NCBI RefSeq assembly: GCF_002159265.1
Contig: NZ_NFHG01000001.1
Location: forward strand, 558,001 to 622,000
Source: Flavonifractor sp. An82
GTDB taxonomy: Bacteria > Bacillota > Clostridia > Oscillospirales > Oscillospiraceae
Length of the DNA stretch: 64,000 nt
Direction: 5' to 3'
Shown here: positions 44,521 to 53,554 of the stretch, one piece after another
Layout of the letters: every line of letters starts with the position of its first letter
Position numbering within the stretch: the stretch's first letter is position 1
The notes under the pieces: generated by a model
What the model saw: the letters and a program-made list of their open reading frames with translations, nothing else
The model's database searches: none
Told to the model about the DNA's origin: nothing
Translations under genes and position numbers: made by a program

Positions 44521-45385
44521 TCTGCTTCTCCCCCTTTCCGCCCCGGAGCAGGTTCAGCAGCTTGGACCTGGCCGGTGTCTCGGTCTGTTCCTTCTCGGGC
44601 AGCAGTTCGTTGCGCAGCAGCCGCTCCAGGGTCTCAGGGGCCAGGTGCCGCTTGAGCGTGCCGCCCACCGCCACCGAGATGGAGCCGGTCTCCTCGGAGA
44701 CGATGGCAACCACCGCGTCGGTGTGCTCGCTGGCGCCGATGCCCGCCCGGTGGCGCATGCCCAGCTCCCGGGACAGGTTCACGTTGCCCGACATGGGCAG
44801 CATGCAGCCTGCGCCCACGATGCGCCCGCCCCGGACGATGACGGCGCCATCGTGGAGAGGGGCCTTGTTCCAGAAAATATTCTTCAGCAGCTCGGCACTC
44901 ACCGAGCAGTCCAGGGCGGTGCCCGTCTTGATGGCGTCCTCCAGCATATTCTTCCGCTCAAAGACCATCAGCGCGCCGGTCTTGGACTTGGACAGAGCGG
45001 TATAGGCCTCCACGGTCTGGGTGATGGCGCTGTCCAGCTCGTTGCGCTCCTCGGCGTGGGTGAACACCTGCCCCAGGCTGGTGCGGCCCATCTGCTCCAG
45101 GAAGCGGCGGATCTCCGGCTGGAAGATGACCACCAGGGCCACGCCGCCCCATTCCACCAGCTTGCCCAGCAGGAAATTAACGGTGTTAAGTCCAAAGCTG
45201 GAAATCCACAGGGCCACCAGAAACAACAGTACGCCCTTGGCCACCGCCCCGGAGCTGGTGCGGCGGATGAGCATGATGAGCTTGTAAATGATAAAGGCCA
45301 TGATCAGGATATCGATGATATCCGAGATCCCGATGGGGGTCACCATGGCTTTCAGCTGCTGTAAAAGGTATAAAATGCCTTCCAT
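44501..45385 (-). CDS. cdaA: diadenylate cyclase (c-di-AMP synthase)
   Basis: Makes cyclic di-AMP, which controls potassium and osmotic balance. 294 residues: three amino-terminal membrane helices, then the DAC domain with the catalytic LHDGAVIV and RHRAGIG motifs. The carboxy tail is basic and charged. It has its own promoter and heads the cdaA-cdaR operon. Confidence 0.97.
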   Translation of the reverse strand: MEGILYLLQQLKAMVTPIGISDIIDILIMAFIIYKLIMLIRRTSSGAVAKGVLLFLVALWISSFGLNTVNFLLGKLVEWGGVALVVIFQPEIRRFLEQMGRTSLGQVFTHAEERNELDSAITQTVEAYTALSKSKTGALMVFERKNMLEDAIKTGTALDCSVSAELLKNIFWNKAPLHDGAVIVRGGRIVGAGCMLPMSGNVNLSRELGMRHRAGIGASEHTDAVVAIVSEETGSISVAVGGTLKRHLAPETLERLLRNELLPEKEQTETPARSKLLNLLRGGKGEKQNDEKTH

Positions 45386-45466
45386 ACTCCCTCGTCTCCC
45401 GCTCTCCGGCGGCGCCGGTCATTCCACCTGGCCGGATCTTGTTGTCCGACCTACTTTAACCAATTT

Positions 45467-45495
45467 ATTATACTGTATTCCCCTACGATTGACAA
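45467..45495 (-). promoter_or_regulatory. promoter of cdaA
   Basis: TTGTCA (45495-45490), 17 bases and a perfect TATAAT (45472-45467) on the minus strand, leaving about 75 bases of leader. Confidence 0.75.
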
Positions 45496-45563
45496 GGGCA
45501 AGCAAGATCAATTTTCTGTGAATTCCACTCCCGATCCCCCGGAATTCGACGAAGCCTGACCAG

Positions 45564-45596
45564 AAAAAAACCCTCCGGGCCGAGGGCCCTGGAGGG
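45564..45596 (-). terminator. terminator of the ispD-ispF-DUF3343-desulfurase operon
   Basis: On the minus strand CCCTCC and GGAGGG enclose a second short GGCC stem and are followed by seven T's, just after the desulfurase stop. Confidence 0.85.
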
Positions 45597-45604
45597 CATT
45601 TCGC

Positions 45605-46735
45605 TTAACGGGACGATTGGGCCAGCCGGGAGACTTCCCATACAAAGCGCTCCACCTCCGCGGGCGTGTTGAAATCGGATACACTGGCCCGGACAGTGCC
45701 TGTCTCCAGGGTTCCGGCGCTCTCATGGGCCAGAGGGGCACAGTGGAGCCCCGCCCGCACGGCGATGCCCCGGCGGCTCAGGGCCTCCCCCACTGCCTCG
45801 CAGTCCATCCCCGCCACCTGGAAGGAGAGCACGCCGCTCTGGCAGGCCGGGTCCCGGGCCCGAAAGACCGTGACGTGGGGCAGCCGGGCCAACTCCCCGG
45901 CAGCCCGGCGGATGAGGGCCCCTTCCCTTTTGCCGATGGCCTCCGGCGTGCGGCCAGTCACATAGCGCAGCCCTGCCAGCAGACCGGCGATGCCGGGCAG
46001 GTTGTGGGTGCCCGCCTCCAGCCGGTCAGGCAGGTAGTCGGGCATGGTCTGGAGGGCGGAGGCGCTGCCGGTGCCTCCCTGGAGCAGCGGAACGGCCTCT
46101 CTCCCGCCGCACAGCAGCAGCCCGGTGCCCTGAGGGCCGTATAATCCCTTGTGGCCGGGCATGGCGATAAAGGCCGCCCCCAGCACATCCTGCCGCACCG
46201 GCAGACAGCCGGCGGACTGGGAGGCGTCCACGATCAGGGGCACCCCCCGGCGGCGGCACAGGGCGGCGATCTCCTCCATGGGCAGCACGAAGCCGAACAC
46301 GTTGGAGACATGGGTGCACACCACCGCAGCCGGCCGGGCGTCCAGCCCCGCCTCGAAGGCGTCCAGCAGTCCCTGGCGGTCAAACAGGGGCGAACGGGCC
46401 ACCAGCACCTCCGCCCCCAGGGCGTGGAGGGGCCGGGTGACGGCGTTGTGCTCCCAGGGGGAGATGAGCACCCTCTCCCCCGGCTTCACCAGGGAGCGGA
46501 TGGCAATGTTCAGGCCGTGGGTGGCATTGGAGGTGAACACCACCTGCTCGGGGCTCTCCACTCCGAAGAGCTCCGCCGCCGCCTGACGGCAGGCAAAGGC
46601 GGTCTCCGCCGCCCGCCGGGCGGGCATGTGGCCCCCCCGGCCGGGGCTGGCCAGATGGCCCACCGCCCAGGCCGCCGCCCGGGCCACAGCGGGAGGCTTT
46701 TGCAGGGTGGTGGCGGCGCTGTCCAGGTAGATCAC
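45605..46735 (-). CDS. cysteine desulfurase family protein (class V aminotransferase fold)
   Basis: 376 residues from a GTG at 46735, which gives MIYLDSAATTLQKPPAV; GGGAGG is seven bases ahead. PLP lysine lies in PGHKGLYGPQGTG, and the active-site cysteine is probably in AGLHCAPLAH. The short, SufS-like but distinct type (the EF2568 family) is known from selenium-dependent molybdenum hydroxylase loci. It overlaps a DUF3343 gene by four bases (GTGA). Possibly supplies sulfur or selenium to a cofactor; the link is from family and context, not shown. Confidence 0.87.
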   Translation of the reverse strand: MIYLDSAATTLQKPPAVARAAAWAVGHLASPGRGGHMPARRAAETAFACRQAAAELFGVESPEQVVFTSNATHGLNIAIRSLVKPGERVLISPWEHNAVTRPLHALGAEVLVARSPLFDRQGLLDAFEAGLDARPAAVVCTHVSNVFGFVLPMEEIAALCRRRGVPLIVDASQSAGCLPVRQDVLGAAFIAMPGHKGLYGPQGTGLLLCGGREAVPLLQGGTGSASALQTMPDYLPDRLEAGTHNLPGIAGLLAGLRYVTGRTPEAIGKREGALIRRAAGELARLPHVTVFRARDPACQSGVLSFQVAGMDCEAVGEALSRRGIAVRAGLHCAPLAHESAGTLETGTVRASVSDFNTPAEVERFVWEVSRLAQSSR

Positions 46736-46986
46736 AGCCCCACCTCCCGGTAGCCGCCGTCCTCCGCCTGGAGGAAGATCCGTTTGGGTGTGAGGCCCGC
46801 CCGGTTGAGTACTACCAGAGCGGCGGTGAGATTGCGCTCGGCCACCTTGACGGAGTGGCTGCACCCCTCCCGGTCGATGAGTTTGGGGGATCGAAGGATC
46901 CGCGCCGTGATCCCCGCCCGCTCCAGCGCGGCGGCCGTCCGCTGGGCATAGGTCAGGGAGCGGCAGACGATGAGATAATAGACCAT
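46732..46986 (-). CDS. DUF3343 protein, putative Se/S carrier
   Basis: 84 residues starting MVYYLIVCRSLTYAQRTAAA. DUF3343 is annotated as a putative selenium/sulfur carrier and often pairs with this type of desulfurase. The conserved first cysteine is in VCRS, and a second lies in EGCSHSVKV. GGAG is nine bases ahead of the ATG, at the base of a terminator-like hairpin. Confidence 0.85.
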   Translation of the reverse strand: MVYYLIVCRSLTYAQRTAAALERAGITARILRSPKLIDREGCSHSVKVAERNLTAALVVLNRAGLTPKRIFLQAEDGGYREVGL

Positions 46987-47024
46987 AAAAAAACGCTCCT
47001 CTCGCACCAGCATATGTGCGAGAG
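46987..47024 (-). promoter_or_regulatory. terminator-like hairpin in front of the DUF3343 gene
   Basis: CTCTCGCAC and GTGCGAGAG (9-bp stem, eight-base loop) are followed on the minus strand by GAGCG and seven T's, directly before the ATG. It ends near the ribosome site, so it may act as an attenuator, or weaken translation, between ispF and DUF3343. Confidence 0.5.
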
Positions 47025-47046
47025 AAGCGAAGGGTGAACCATATGT

Positions 47047-47520
47047 TTAAATGGACTCCAGAAGGCACACCGCGTGGGCGGCCATGCCCTCCCCGGCGCC
47101 GGTAAAGCCCAGGCCCTCCTCGGTGGTGGCCTTCACGCTGACCTGATCCACGTCCAGCCCCAGCCGGTGGGCCAGATTGGCCCGCATCTGGGGGATGTGG
47201 GGGGCCAGCTTGGGCCGCTGGGCCAGAATGGTGGCGTCGATGTTGCCCACCCGGTATCCGGCCCGGGCGATGCGCTCCCCCACCCGCTCCAGCAGCACCA
47301 GGCTGTCCGCCCCGGCGTAGGCGGGGTCGTTGTCGGGAAAGAGCTTGCCGATGTCCCCCAGAGCTGCCGCCCCCAGCAGGGCGTCCATAATGGCGTGGAT
47401 GAGCACGTCGGCGTCGGAGTGGCCCAGCAGTCCCTTCTCATAGGGAATGTCCACCCCGCCCAGGATCAGCTTCCGGCCCTCCGTCAGCTTATGTACGTCA
47501 TATCCGTGTCCGATTCTCAT
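47047..47520 (-). CDS. ispF: 2-C-methyl-D-erythritol 2,4-cyclodiphosphate synthase
   Basis: Fifth step of the MEP isoprenoid route. 157 residues beginning [20 protein letters not shown], with zinc-site DVH and the [15 protein letters not shown] motif. It overlaps ispD by four bases, the usual pair. Confidence 0.98.
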   Translation of the reverse strand: MRIGHGYDVHKLTEGRKLILGGVDIPYEKGLLGHSDADVLIHAIMDALLGAAALGDIGKLFPDNDPAYAGADSLVLLERVGERIARAGYRVGNIDATILAQRPKLAPHIPQMRANLAHRLGLDVDQVSVKATTEEGLGFTGAGEGMAAHAVCLLESI

Positions 47521-48248
47521 GTGTCATTCCTCCAGGCCATCAGGGCCTCGGCCACCGCCACATCCTCGGGGGTGGTCAGCTTCAGATTACAGTAGTCTCC
47601 CATCGTCAGGGCCACTGCCACCCCCAGCCGCTCCACGGCGGAGCAGTCGTCGGTGAGGGGGGCTCCGTCCTCCAGCGCCTTGCGCAATGCCGCCACGATC
47701 AGGTCCCGCTGGAACACCTGGGGGGTCTGGACGGCATAGAGGGCCGACCGGTCGGGGGTGGACTCCACCAGTCCGTCATGGGCCACCTTCACTGTATCCT
47801 TCAGGGGCACGGCGGGGGCGGCGGCACCGCAGCCCTCGGCCCGGCGGATGACCTCCTCCAGCACCTGAGGGGTCACCAGAGGCCGGGCGCCGTCGTGGAT
47901 GGCCACCAGCTCTACGGAGCGGCTCAGCTCCTCCACTCCCGCCAGCACCGACTGGGTGCGGGTGTCGCCCCCACGCACCACACGGCGCACCTTGGACAGG
48001 GCGGCGTCCTTGCACAGCCCGCTGATGGGCACGATCAAATCCTCCCGGGTGACCACCACGATCTCGTCAATGAGGGGGCAGACGTCCAGAGCCTGGAGGG
48101 TGCGCAGGATCACCGGTACCCCGTCCAGGGGGAGGAGCACCTTGTCCTGCCCCATGCGGGTTGAGCTGCCCGCCGCCGGCACCACCGCGCCGCAGCGGAC
48201 GGACGGGGTCTGGCCCCGGTGAAAAAGGCGGGAGAAGAGCCCTGCCAT
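47517..48248 (-). CDS. ispD: 2-C-methyl-D-erythritol 4-phosphate cytidylyltransferase
   Basis: Third step of the MEP route. 243 residues with the nucleotide motif [16 protein letters not shown], then [13 protein letters not shown], and TDDCSAVE near the end. The first 15 residues ([15 protein letters not shown]) are an extension over most IspD proteins. Confidence 0.97.
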   Translation of the reverse strand: MAGLFSRLFHRGQTPSVRCGAVVPAAGSSTRMGQDKVLLPLDGVPVILRTLQALDVCPLIDEIVVVTREDLIVPISGLCKDAALSKVRRVVRGGDTRTQSVLAGVEELSRSVELVAIHDGARPLVTPQVLEEVIRRAEGCGAAAPAVPLKDTVKVAHDGLVESTPDRSALYAVQTPQVFQRDLIVAALRKALEDGAPLTDDCSAVERLGVAVALTMGDYCNLKLTTPEDVAVAEALMAWRNDT

Positions 48249-48423
48249 ATGGTTTCCTCCTTCTGCAAAAAAGGAGCCTGACGGCCCCTTTTTAGATTTT
48301 TGAAACCCTAAATGGTTTCAAAAATTGTTTGATTGAACGCGAAAGACAACCCTGACGGTTTTCTTTCACACTATCTTTCCCTCCGAAACCTCAACCATGC
48401 ACGGTCCCGCCGTAGTATTCCTA
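48249..48423. other. 175-bp gap after carD with three hairpins
   Basis: Hairpin one (48267-48293): AAAAAGGAGCC-TGAC-GGCCCCTTTTT with one mismatch, a terminator for carD on the minus strand and symmetrical. Hairpin two (48298-48323): TTTTGAAACC-CTAAAT-GGTTTCAAAA, perfect 10 bp. Hairpin three (48341-48367): GAAAGA-c-AACC-CTGAC-GGTT-t-TCTTTC. The loop word CTGACGG recurs in one and three. No coding sequence seen. Confidence 0.6.
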
Positions 48424-48900
48424 TTACGCCATGGCGGTGTTGATGCGCGCTTCCACATCCTCATAGCTGGCGTTTTGAGAGAGTACGATCTCCGAGATCA
48501 GGATCTGTTTGGCGGAGTGGAGCATCTTGCGCTCGCCGGTGGACAGGCCCCGCTCCTCGTCCCGCAGGGTCAGCCCCTTTACCACCCGGGCCACCTCCAG
48601 CAGGTCGCCGCTCTTCAGCCGCAGCATGTTCTCCCGGTAGCGGCGGTTCCAGTTGGGGGTCATGTCCACCTCAATGCTGGGTATGGCGGCAATGACACGG
48701 TCCGCCTCCTCCCCGTCGATCACCGGGCGCACACCGATCTCCTCGCTGTTTTCCGTGGGGATCATGACCAGCATGCCGCCCACAGGCAGCTTGAGGATGT
48801 AATACTCCCGCACGACGCCGTTGATTTTCTTCTGCACAATGCTGTCTACGATACCAGCACCGTGCATTGGGTGAACGATTTTGTCCCCTACCTGAAACAC
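48424..48900 (-). CDS. carD: CarD family RNA-polymerase-binding regulator
   Basis: 158 residues from a GTG at 48900 (GGAGG seven bases ahead). The amino end FQVGDKIVHPMHGAG is the CarD/TRCF beta-clamp-binding domain; a helical DNA-contacting domain follows. In other bacteria it stabilises open complexes at promoters of rRNA and stress genes. It stands upstream of ispD with a terminator between. Confidence 0.94.
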   Translation of the reverse strand: MFQVGDKIVHPMHGAGIVDSIVQKKINGVVREYYILKLPVGGMLVMIPTENSEEIGVRPVIDGEEADRVIAAIPSIEVDMTPNWNRRYRENMLRLKSGDLLEVARVVKGLTLRDEERGLSTGERKMLHSAKQILISEIVLSQNASYEDVEARINTAMA

Positions 48901-48967
48901 GATCCCACCTCCAAGCAGATCTGTCCGGCTTATACACTCCTTACACTGTTTTATCTAATACAATTTC

Positions 48968-48996
48968 ATTATAGACTTGATTGTGGTACTTTGCAA
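48968..48996 (-). promoter_or_regulatory. promoter of carD
   Basis: TTGCAA (48996-48991), 17 bases and a perfect TATAAT (48973-48968) on the minus strand. Confidence 0.75.
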
Positions 48997-49043
48997 GTAA
49001 AAACCCCTGCGTTCCTGTAAAAAAACGGGCAAAATAAGCAAAA

Positions 49044-49075
49044 AACCGGGGACGCTAGTGATAGCGTCCCCGGTT
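49044..49075 (-). terminator. terminator of the ispH-rpsA operon
   Basis: AACCGGGGACGCTA and its complement form a perfect 14-bp stem around a four-base loop, running into T's on the minus strand after the stop codon. Confidence 0.92.
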
Positions 49076-49085
49076 GGGTTCGGAA

Positions 49086-51029
49086 TTACTCCTCCACGGG
49101 AGCGGACTCCTCGTCGCCGCCCTCCAGCAGAGCGCGGATGGACAGGGAGACCTTCTTGTGGTCGTAGTCGATGTCGATGATCTTCACGTCCACCATCTGG
49201 CCCTCGCTCAGCACGTCGCCGGGCTTGTCGATGCGGTGATCGGCAATCTGGGAGATGTGGATCAGACCGTCCACACCGGGCACGATCTCGGCGAAGGCGC
49301 CGAAGGTCATCAGCTTGACCACGCGGACATTGGCCACGTCGCCCACCTGATACTTGCCGGTGAAGACCTCCCAGGGGTTCTGGGAGCGGTCCTTCATGCC
49401 CAGAGAGATCTTCTTCTTCTCGGGGTCGAAGGAGATGACATACACCTCAACGGTGTCGCCCACGGAGACGACCTCGGAGGGGTGCTTGATGCGGGACCAG
49501 GACAGCTCGGAGATGTGGACCATGCCGTCCACGCCGCCGATGTCCACGAAGGCGCCGTAAGAGGTCAGGCTCTTCACGGTACCGGTGTAGCGCTTGCCCT
49601 CCTCGATGTTGGCCCACACCTCGGCGGCCTTGGCAGCGCGCTCCTCGGCCTCAACGGCGCGGATGGAGCCCACCACGCGCTTGCGGGCGCGGTTGACCTC
49701 GGTGATGCGCAGACGCACCTTCTGCTTGACCAGCTGGCTCATGGGAGTCTCACGGGGCAGACCGGTCTGAGAGGCGGGCACGAAGACGCGCACGCCCTTG
49801 ATGGACACGACGACGCCGCCCTTGTTCTCCTCGGTGACCACGCCCTCGACGGTGGTGTGATCCTCCTTGGCCTGCTCCACGTCTTCCCAGCTCTTCACGG
49901 TGTCAAGGCGCTTCTTGGAGAGGGTCACAACACCCTCCTGGTCGTTCACGCGCATGACGTAGGTTTCGATCTCATCGCCGACTTTCACCAGATCCTCGAC
50001 CTTGACCGTAGGGTCATCGGTCAGCTCGGACACCGGTATGTAACCGGCGTGCTTGGTGCCAAGATCCACATAGATCTCAGTGGGCGTAATGCCAGTGACA
50101 ACGCCCGTGACCTTCTCCCCTGTATTTAAAGTCTTGATCGATTTCTCCAGCATTTCAGCGAAGGATTCCTCGATCTCAATGTTTTCGTCGCTCATTTTGT
50201 CATAGACCTCCTTTATAATCCACTCAGGCGTGGACGCGCCCGCAGTGATTCCAATAGAAGCCTTCCGGTACAGGGTGGAAGGTTCCAACTCTGCCGCCCG
50301 TTCGATCCAAACGACCATGGGGCAGAGCGCCTTGCATAACTCGGCCAGCCGTCTGGTGTTGGAGCTTTCCCGCCCGCCGATGACGACCATAGCATCGCTT
50401 TTGGCGGCCAGCGCCTGAGCCTCAGACTGCCGTTTATACGTAGCATTACATATTGTATCAAAAATTTTTAAATTTGTACACTCTTTTTTTGCTTTTTCTA
50501 CGCACTTTGTCCAGATGAAGTGCGTGGAGGTGGTTTGGGACACCATGGTGATGGGGATCTCACGCCGGCCGGGGTCCTCCTCCAGCCACCGCGCCAGGGC
50601 CTCTTCCCCTTCCAGCACAACGGGATGGGCGCACCAGCCGGCGATGGCAGCCACCTCCGGATGGTCGGGCATGCCGATGATGAGCACCTGCCTGCCCTCC
50701 CCCTCCGCCTGCTCCACGATGCGGTGGATGCGGGAGACGTTGGGGCAGGTGGCGTCAATGACGGGGCAGCCCCGCTCCGCCAGCGCCTGATGGACCGCCC
50801 GTCCCTCCCCGTGGGAGCGGATGATGACGGCGGTACCGGCGCCGGCCTGGTCGGGAGACTGGATCAGCTCCACGCCCAGCCCCTTCAGATAGTCGATGAC
50901 ACTGCTGTTGTGGATGATGGGCCCCAGCATGGCGCAGGGCCTGCCGCTTTGGGCGGCCTGCTCCGCCAGCTCCACCGCCCGGCGCACGCCGTAGCAGAAT
51001 CCGGCGGATTTGGCAAGCTCCACCCTCAT
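49086..51029 (-). CDS. ispH: IspH (HMBPP reductase) fused to ribosomal protein S1
   Basis: 647 residues. The first 280 or so are IspH, the last MEP-pathway enzyme, with its three [4Fe-4S] cysteines in GFCYGVRRAV, DATCPNVS and DTICNATY. A short acidic linker (SDENIEIEESFAEMLE) leads to four S1 RNA-binding repeats, the third being EGKRYTGTVKSLTSYGAFVD. This fusion is well known in clostridia and acts both as reductase and as S1-like protein. The ATG overlaps the plsC stop by four bases. Confidence 0.97.
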   Translation of the reverse strand: MRVELAKSAGFCYGVRRAVELAEQAAQSGRPCAMLGPIIHNSSVIDYLKGLGVELIQSPDQAGAGTAVIIRSHGEGRAVHQALAERGCPVIDATCPNVSRIHRIVEQAEGEGRQVLIIGMPDHPEVAAIAGWCAHPVVLEGEEALARWLEEDPGRREIPITMVSQTTSTHFIWTKCVEKAKKECTNLKIFDTICNATYKRQSEAQALAAKSDAMVVIGGRESSNTRRLAELCKALCPMVVWIERAAELEPSTLYRKASIGITAGASTPEWIIKEVYDKMSDENIEIEESFAEMLEKSIKTLNTGEKVTGVVTGITPTEIYVDLGTKHAGYIPVSELTDDPTVKVEDLVKVGDEIETYVMRVNDQEGVVTLSKKRLDTVKSWEDVEQAKEDHTTVEGVVTEENKGGVVVSIKGVRVFVPASQTGLPRETPMSQLVKQKVRLRITEVNRARKRVVGSIRAVEAEERAAKAAEVWANIEEGKRYTGTVKSLTSYGAFVDIGGVDGMVHISELSWSRIKHPSEVVSVGDTVEVYVISFDPEKKKISLGMKDRSQNPWEVFTGKYQVGDVANVRVVKLMTFGAFAEIVPGVDGLIHISQIADHRIDKPGDVLSEGQMVDVKIIDIDYDHKKVSLSIRALLEGGDEESAPVEE

Positions 51030-51622
51030 CGGCCGGCCTGAGGCTTCAAAGCCTCGATGCGCTCCATCAGGTCCTCGGCGATAGCCTTGTACTCCTCAGG
51101 GGTGGCCCGCTTGGCGGCGCTCTTGGGGTAGTAGGGCTCCCCGATGACCACCTGGTTCCACCGGAACCAGCGCTTCTCCGCCGGCATGTAGATGGGCACG
51201 ATGGGCACGCCGGTGCGGGTGGCCAGCATGGCGGCGCCGGTCTTGGCGTCGCCGAAGTCGCCGTCCTGATGGCGGGTGCCCTCGGGGAACATGAGCAGCA
51301 GTTCCCCGTCCTTCAGATACTTCATGGCGGTCTTGATGGCCCCGATGTCAGCCTGGCCCCGCTTGACGCCGAAAATGCCGCCCTTTTTCAGGATCCAGCC
51401 GATGATGGGCCAGTGCATGACCTCCTCCTTGGCCATGACGTGGATCTGATGCTTCAGACCCAGGGCGTAGGCCACGAAGAGGGGGTCGCTCATGCGGGTG
51501 TGGTTGGCGCACAGCAGAGCGCCTCCCTCCGGGAAGCGCTCCTTGTGGATGCATTTGGTGGGTTTGAAAATACGGAAGACCGGCCAGAGAAAGATGTAGG
51601 CCAGGATATACATGATGTTCAT
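51026..51622 (-). CDS. plsC: 1-acyl-sn-glycerol-3-phosphate acyltransferase
   Basis: Makes phosphatidic acid at the membrane. 198 residues with a hydrophobic amino end, the catalytic NHTRMSDPL (HxxxxD) and the glycerol-phosphate motif MFPEGTRHQDG. Overlaps cmk and ispH by four bases each. Confidence 0.96.
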   Translation of the reverse strand: MNIMYILAYIFLWPVFRIFKPTKCIHKERFPEGGALLCANHTRMSDPLFVAYALGLKHQIHVMAKEEVMHWPIIGWILKKGGIFGVKRGQADIGAIKTAMKYLKDGELLLMFPEGTRHQDGDFGDAKTGAAMLATRTGVPIVPIYMPAEKRWFRWNQVVIGEPYYPKSAAKRATPEEYKAIAEDLMERIEALKPQAGR

Positions 51623-52299
51623 GCCTGCAGTCGCTCCTTTGCGATGTGAATCAGCAGGTCCAGACTTTGCTCCAGATCCAGTTGGGTGGTGTCGGCCAGC
51701 ACGGCGTCCTCCGCCTGGCGCAGGGGGGCCGTGGCCCGGTTGGTGTCCTTCTCGTCCCGGTCGATCACGTCACGCAGGACGGTTTCGTAGTCGGTATCCT
51801 CCCCCCGCTGCTGCAGCTCCAGCCAGCGGCGGCGGGCCCGGGCCTCGGGGGCGGCGGTGAGGAAGATCTTCACGTCAGCCTGGGGCAGCACCACGGTGCC
51901 GATATCCCGGCCGTCCATCACCACGTCGTGCTCCGCCGCCAGCTGCCGCTGACGGTCCAGCAGGAAGGCCCGCACCTCAGGCAGGGCGGACACGCAGGAG
52001 GCGTAGCGGGAGATCTCATGCTGACGGATGGCCTGGGATACGTCCTCCCCATTGAGGAACATCCGCTGCACCCCATCCTCCCCGTAGCCCAGGCTGATGT
52101 CCAGGCTGGGCAGCAGGGCGATCACCCCGTCCCTGTCCTCCGGGTCCACTCCGGTGCGGCAGGCCTGCAGGCCCACGGTGCGGTAGATGGCTCCGGTGTC
52201 CACATACAGATAGCCCAGCGCCTTTGCCAAGGCCCGGGCCAGGGTGGATTTGCCCGCCCCGGAAGGGCCGTCGATGGCAATGCTCCTGTGCTTGGTCAT
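51619..52299 (-). CDS. cmk: cytidylate kinase
   Basis: CMP/dCMP phosphorylation. 226 residues from MTKHRSIAIDGPSGAGKSTL, followed by YVDTGAIYRTVGL and VMDGRDIGTVV. The longer open frame upstream is a shadow of the flavoprotein gene. The cmk-plsC-ispH/rpsA order is common in clostridia. Confidence 0.97.
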   Translation of the reverse strand: MTKHRSIAIDGPSGAGKSTLARALAKALGYLYVDTGAIYRTVGLQACRTGVDPEDRDGVIALLPSLDISLGYGEDGVQRMFLNGEDVSQAIRQHEISRYASCVSALPEVRAFLLDRQRQLAAEHDVVMDGRDIGTVVLPQADVKIFLTAAPEARARRRWLELQQRGEDTDYETVLRDVIDRDEKDTNRATAPLRQAEDAVLADTTQLDLEQSLDLLIHIAKERLQA

Positions 52300-52300
52300 A

Positions 52301-53554
52301 TCACTCTGCCTCCTTGGAGGGACGGACGAATTCCGCCGCGCCCCGTCCCGCCGCCCGGCCGGTGGACCAGGCGATCTGCAAATTAAAGCCGCCGGTGTAG
52401 GCGTCCACATCCAGGACCTCACCGGCAAAAAAGACCCCCGGCGCCTTTTTGGAGGCCATGGTATGGGGGTCCACCTCGCCGGTCTTGACGCCGCCGGCGG
52501 TGACGATGGCCTCGGCAATGGGCCGGGGCCCGGAAATATCGATGCGGATGCCCTTGAGTACCTCCACCAGGCGGCGGCGCTGCCCCTTGGTCACCGAGTT
52601 GGCCTTCAGTTCGCCGGGAATACCAGTGAGCTCCAGCACCACCGGCACCATGAGCCGGGGCACCAGCCCCTCCAGCACATGGCGGAAATCCTTGTTGGGC
52701 TGCTCCCCCAGGTCCCACAGCACCCGGGCGTCCAGCTTCTCCTGATCCAGGGCGGGCTTCAGGTCCAGCAGGATATAGTAGTGCTCCTTCCCCATGTCCC
52801 GCATGTGGGCGGAGGCCGAGAGGATGAGGGGCCCGGAGAGGCCGAAGTGGGTAAAGAGCATCTCCCCCTGCTCGGCGTACACCGTCTTCTTCTTGCTGTT
52901 GCGCACCTGGATGGCCACATTGCGCAGGCTGAGCCCCTGCATCCGCTGGCACAGGTCCCCCTCCGCTTCCAGGGGCACCAGGGAGGGACGGGGCTCCACG
53001 ATGGTGTGGCCCAGGGCCCGGGCAAACTGGTACCCGTCGCCGGTGGACCCGGTGAGAGGATAGCTCACCCCGCCGGTGGCCACCACCGCCGCCTTGCAGG
53101 GGTAGGTCCCCTTCTCCCCTTTCACGCCGGTGAGCACCCCCTCCTCCAGAACCAGGGCAATGGCCCGGTCCTGAACGATGTCCACCCTGGCCTTCCGGAG
53201 GGCGCGCAGCAGGGCGTCGATGATGTCGGCGGCCTTGTCGGACTGGGGAAACACCCGGTTGCCCCGCTCCACCTTCAGGGGGACCCCCAGCTTTTCAAAG
53301 AAAGCCTCGGTCTCCTCGGTGGGAAAGCGGGTCACGGCGCTGGTGAGGAACCGGCTGTTGCCGGGCACATTCTGAAGCAGCTCCTGCACCGCGCAGTGGT
53401 TGGTCACATTGCACCGGCCCTTGCCGGTGATGTACAGCTTGCGGCCCAGCTTGGGATTGCGCTCCAGCAGGGTGACAGAAGCCCCCTGCTCCGCGGCGGC
53501 CAGGGCCGCCATGCAGCCGGCAGCGCCGCCGCCGATGACGATGATCTCACTCAA
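52301..53554 (-). CDS. HI0933/BaiN-family flavoprotein
   Basis: 417 residues from a TTG start. The amino end IIVIGGGAAGCMAALAAAEQGASV is an FAD Rossmann motif; GRKLYITGKGRCNVTN and GGVSYPLTGSTGDGY are typical of COG2081 (YhiN/HI0933). Some relatives (BaiN) act in bile-acid reduction, but most have no known substrate. The start overlaps the MurR-like gene stop (TTGA). Confidence 0.9.
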   Translation of the reverse strand: MSEIIVIGGGAAGCMAALAAAEQGASVTLLERNPKLGRKLYITGKGRCNVTNHCAVQELLQNVPGNSRFLTSAVTRFPTEETEAFFEKLGVPLKVERGNRVFPQSDKAADIIDALLRALRKARVDIVQDRAIALVLEEGVLTGVKGEKGTYPCKAAVVATGGVSYPLTGSTGDGYQFARALGHTIVEPRPSLVPLEAEGDLCQRMQGLSLRNVAIQVRNSKKKTVYAEQGEMLFTHFGLSGPLILSASAHMRDMGKEHYYILLDLKPALDQEKLDARVLWDLGEQPNKDFRHVLEGLVPRLMVPVVLELTGIPGELKANSVTKGQRRRLVEVLKGIRIDISGPRPIAEAIVTAGGVKTGEVDPHTMASKKAPGVFFAGEVLDVDAYTGGFNLQIAWSTGRAAGRGAAEFVRPSKEAE

